Assembly: GCA_024640385.1 (NCBI GenBank)
Contig: JAHEFC010000241.1
Coordinates: forward strand, 1-6,166
DNA length: 6,166 nucleotides
Direction of reading: 5' to 3'
DNA from: Sphingobacteriales bacterium
GTDB taxonomy: Bacteria; Bacteroidota; Bacteroidia; Chitinophagales; Chitinophagaceae
The position numbers were made by a program, and so were the translations under genes. The notes below the pieces were generated by a model. The model saw only the letters and a program-made list of their open reading frames with translations. It was not told where the DNA came from and searched no databases. The first letter of the stretch is position 1; each line of letters begins with the position of its first letter. This document shows positions 5,324 to 6,166 of the stretch, piece by piece.

Positions 5324-5887
5324 GTGAATGTGAAGAATGTGATAGATGTGATGAATGTGAAGAATGTAATGGTATTCTTAACATTTGTCATTTTTTTTTC
5401 ATGTGTTAATAATGAAGATGATGTGAAAAGCCTTGTCACACGAAGAACTGAAGTAGACGAGGGCGTGAATATTGAAGCTTATATGAGCAATACCGGTAAG
5501 ATGAAGGCAAGGCTCCGTGCTCCGCTGATGCTCAGGTACCAGGACAGCTCCGCGAAGGTTGTTTTCCCTAAATCACTGCACGTAGATTTCTTTAATGATT
5601 CCACTGATATCCAGAGTAAGATGGATGCCAATTACGGTGAGTATTTTGAAGTAAAAGCAAAGGTTTTTCTGAAAGACAGTGTGAGGGTATTTAATAATAC
5701 AGGGGATACGTTGTTTTGCCAGGAACTCTGGTGGGACCAGAATACACAGCTTTTCACTACAGACAAGCCGGTTCGAATTCACAGGCCTGATATGATCATG
5801 AACGGGGTTGGGCTCTCGGCGCCCCAGGATTTCAAGTTTTTTGAAATGTATAAGATCAATAATTCGACGTTGAGAGTGAGGGAATAA
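5324..5887 (+). CDS. lptC: LPS export ABC transporter periplasmic lipoprotein LptC
   Basis: From the GTG at 5324 the frame gives 187 residues; from ATG 5351, 178. I favour ATG 5351, which yields MNVKNVMVFLTFVIFFSC: a short n-region with one lysine, a hydrophobic core and a lipobox-like FFSC whose Cys (residue 27 of the long form) would be lipidated. The GTG form merely adds a 9-codon duplication. The mature part fits Bacteroidota LptC: TEVDEGVNIEAYMSNTGKMKARL, then FPKSLHVDFFND, ANYGEYFEVKAKVFLKDSVRVFNNTGDTL, LWWDQNTQLFTTDKPVRI and GVGLSAPQDFKFFEMYKI, the repeated beta-strand pattern of the LptA/LptC beta-jellyroll. LptC links the LptB2FG transporter in the inner membrane to the LptA bridge and moves LPS to the outer membrane. 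Escherichia coli LptC is membrane-anchored by a helix, so a lipoprotein form would differ. It is the third gene of the operon, followed by a terminator. Confidence 0.9.
   Translation: MNVKNVIDVMNVKNVMVFLTFVIFFSCVNNEDDVKSLVTRRTEVDEGVNIEAYMSNTGKMKARLRAPLMLRYQDSSAKVVFPKSLHVDFFNDSTDIQSKMDANYGEYFEVKAKVFLKDSVRVFNNTGDTLFCQELWWDQNTQLFTTDKPVRIHRPDMIMNGVGLSAPQDFKFFEMYKINNSTLRVRE
5325..5367 (+). repeat. 16-bp perfect direct repeat spanning the lptC start
   Basis: TGAATGTGAAGAATGT occurs at 5325-5340 and again at 5352-5367, with a period of 27 bp, exactly nine codons. It encodes NVKNVIDVM followed by NVKNVM. It supplies two in-frame start candidates, GTG 5324 and ATG 5351. Loss or gain of one unit would leave the reading frame of lptC intact and change only the extreme N-terminus. 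Confidence 0.85.
5354..5385 (+). promoter_or_regulatory. Hairpin in the lptC translation start region
   Basis: AATGTGAAGAAT (5354-5365) pairs with ATTCTTAACATT (5374-5385). Eleven of twelve positions match, with one internal G/A mismatch, around an 8-nt loop that contains ATG 5369. The stem begins immediately after ATG 5351. The upstream repeat copy (5327-5338) has the same left-arm sequence and could pair with the same right arm instead, so two mutually exclusive folds are possible. A regulatory effect is inference only. Confidence 0.4.
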
Positions 5888-5888
5888 G

Positions 5889-5931
5889 TAATAAGTAAAA
5901 AGAGGTACTGTTTTTTACTTTTTACTTCTTA
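5889..5931 (+). terminator. Intrinsic-terminator-like hairpin after lptC
   Basis: TAATAAGTAAAAAG (5889-5902) pairs with CTTTTTACTTCTTA (5918-5931) at 13 of 14 positions, including ten in a row next to a 15-nt loop. It begins one base after the lptC stop and is followed by the T-rich AATTTTTAATTC. The stem is AT-rich, so it is weaker than a textbook terminator. Its position between lptC and the unrelated reductase gene fits the end of the operon. The overlapping TAATTTTT (5930-5937) is a near match to TAnnTTTG and could belong to a promoter for the next gene. Confidence 0.6.
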
Positions 5932-5954
5932 ATTTTTAATTCTAATCAATTCAT

Positions 5955-6166
5955 ATGCAATATCGTTACATGGGCCGTACCGGCCTTCAGCTCAGCGTGC
6001 TTTCTTATGGAAGCTGGGTCAGTTTTCACAAGCAGATCGATGATAGTTCGGCCGACAAGCTCATGGGTATAGCTTATGATGCCGGCATCAATTTTTTTGA
6101 CAATGCGGAAGCATATGCGGGTGGTGAAAGTGAATTGATGATGGGAAGGGTATTGAAGAAAAAGAA
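5955..6166 (+). CDS. Aldo/keto reductase, Kv-channel beta-subunit/YghZ-like (5' part only)
   Basis: Seventy complete codons are present before the window ends. The N-terminus MQYRYMGRTGLQLSVLSYGSW is typical of aldo/keto reductases (M-x-Y-R-x-x-G-x-T-G-L-x-V-S, then the LxxG strand). GINFFDNAEAYAGGESELMMG (44-64) carries the first two members of the catalytic tetrad, D49 and Y54. The spelling FFDxAExYxxGxSE points to the AKR group that includes voltage-gated potassium-channel beta subunits and YghZ-like bacterial enzymes, NADPH-dependent cytoplasmic reductases of about 320-330 residues. The Lys and His of the tetrad lie beyond the edge. Substrate is unknown. The terminator upstream suggests it is transcribed separately from the coaX-lptC operon. 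Confidence 0.9.
   Translation, partial: MQYRYMGRTGLQLSVLSYGSWVSFHKQIDDSSADKLMGIAYDAGINFFDNAEAYAGGESELMMGRVLKKK

Overview
The window looks like chromosomal DNA of a Bacteroidota bacterium, probably near Chitinophagales/Sphingobacteriales. The grounds are the coaX / outer-membrane protein / lptC gene order, an outer-membrane protein family recognised from this phylum, AT-rich gene starts without clear Shine-Dalgarno sites, and one exact match to the Bacteroidota -7 promoter motif TAnnTTTG. No phage, transposase, CRISPR or RNA gene is visible, and no obvious new multi-gene system. What stands out is a damaged glycosyltransferase gene, a large intergenic repeat hairpin, and a repeat that contains the lptC start.

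Layout. Bases 1-687 (minus) hold the first 229 codons of a MeaB/ArgK-type GTPase, cut by the left edge. Divergent from it, 732-1931 (plus) encodes a polytopic membrane protein of the O-antigen ligase/polymerase type. Its 3' end overlaps by 56 bp, tail to tail, with a minus-strand family-2 glycosyltransferase gene (1876-2502) resembling LgtF/WaaE lipopolysaccharide-core enzymes. That gene has lost about 50 codons of its nucleotide-binding half and carries a local frameshift scar. After a 50-bp divergent spacer comes a stand-alone LON substrate-binding-domain protein (2553-3194). Next is a 118-bp GACGCGGAG-rich inverted repeat (3194-3311).

A compact plus-strand operon follows: coaX (type III pantothenate kinase, 3323-4045), a beta-barrel outer-membrane protein whose likely start lies inside coaX (4020-5321), and lptC (5324/5351-5887), the periplasmic LPS-export lipoprotein. 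A hairpin terminator (5889-5931) closes it. The right edge holds the first 70 codons of an aldo/keto reductase.

Functionally the window is weighted toward the cell envelope: O-antigen-type ligase or polymerase, core glycosyltransferase, outer-membrane barrel and LptC. Housekeeping CoA-related genes (coaX, meaB) and a LON-domain protein are interspersed. All identifications rest on motif reading without database searches.
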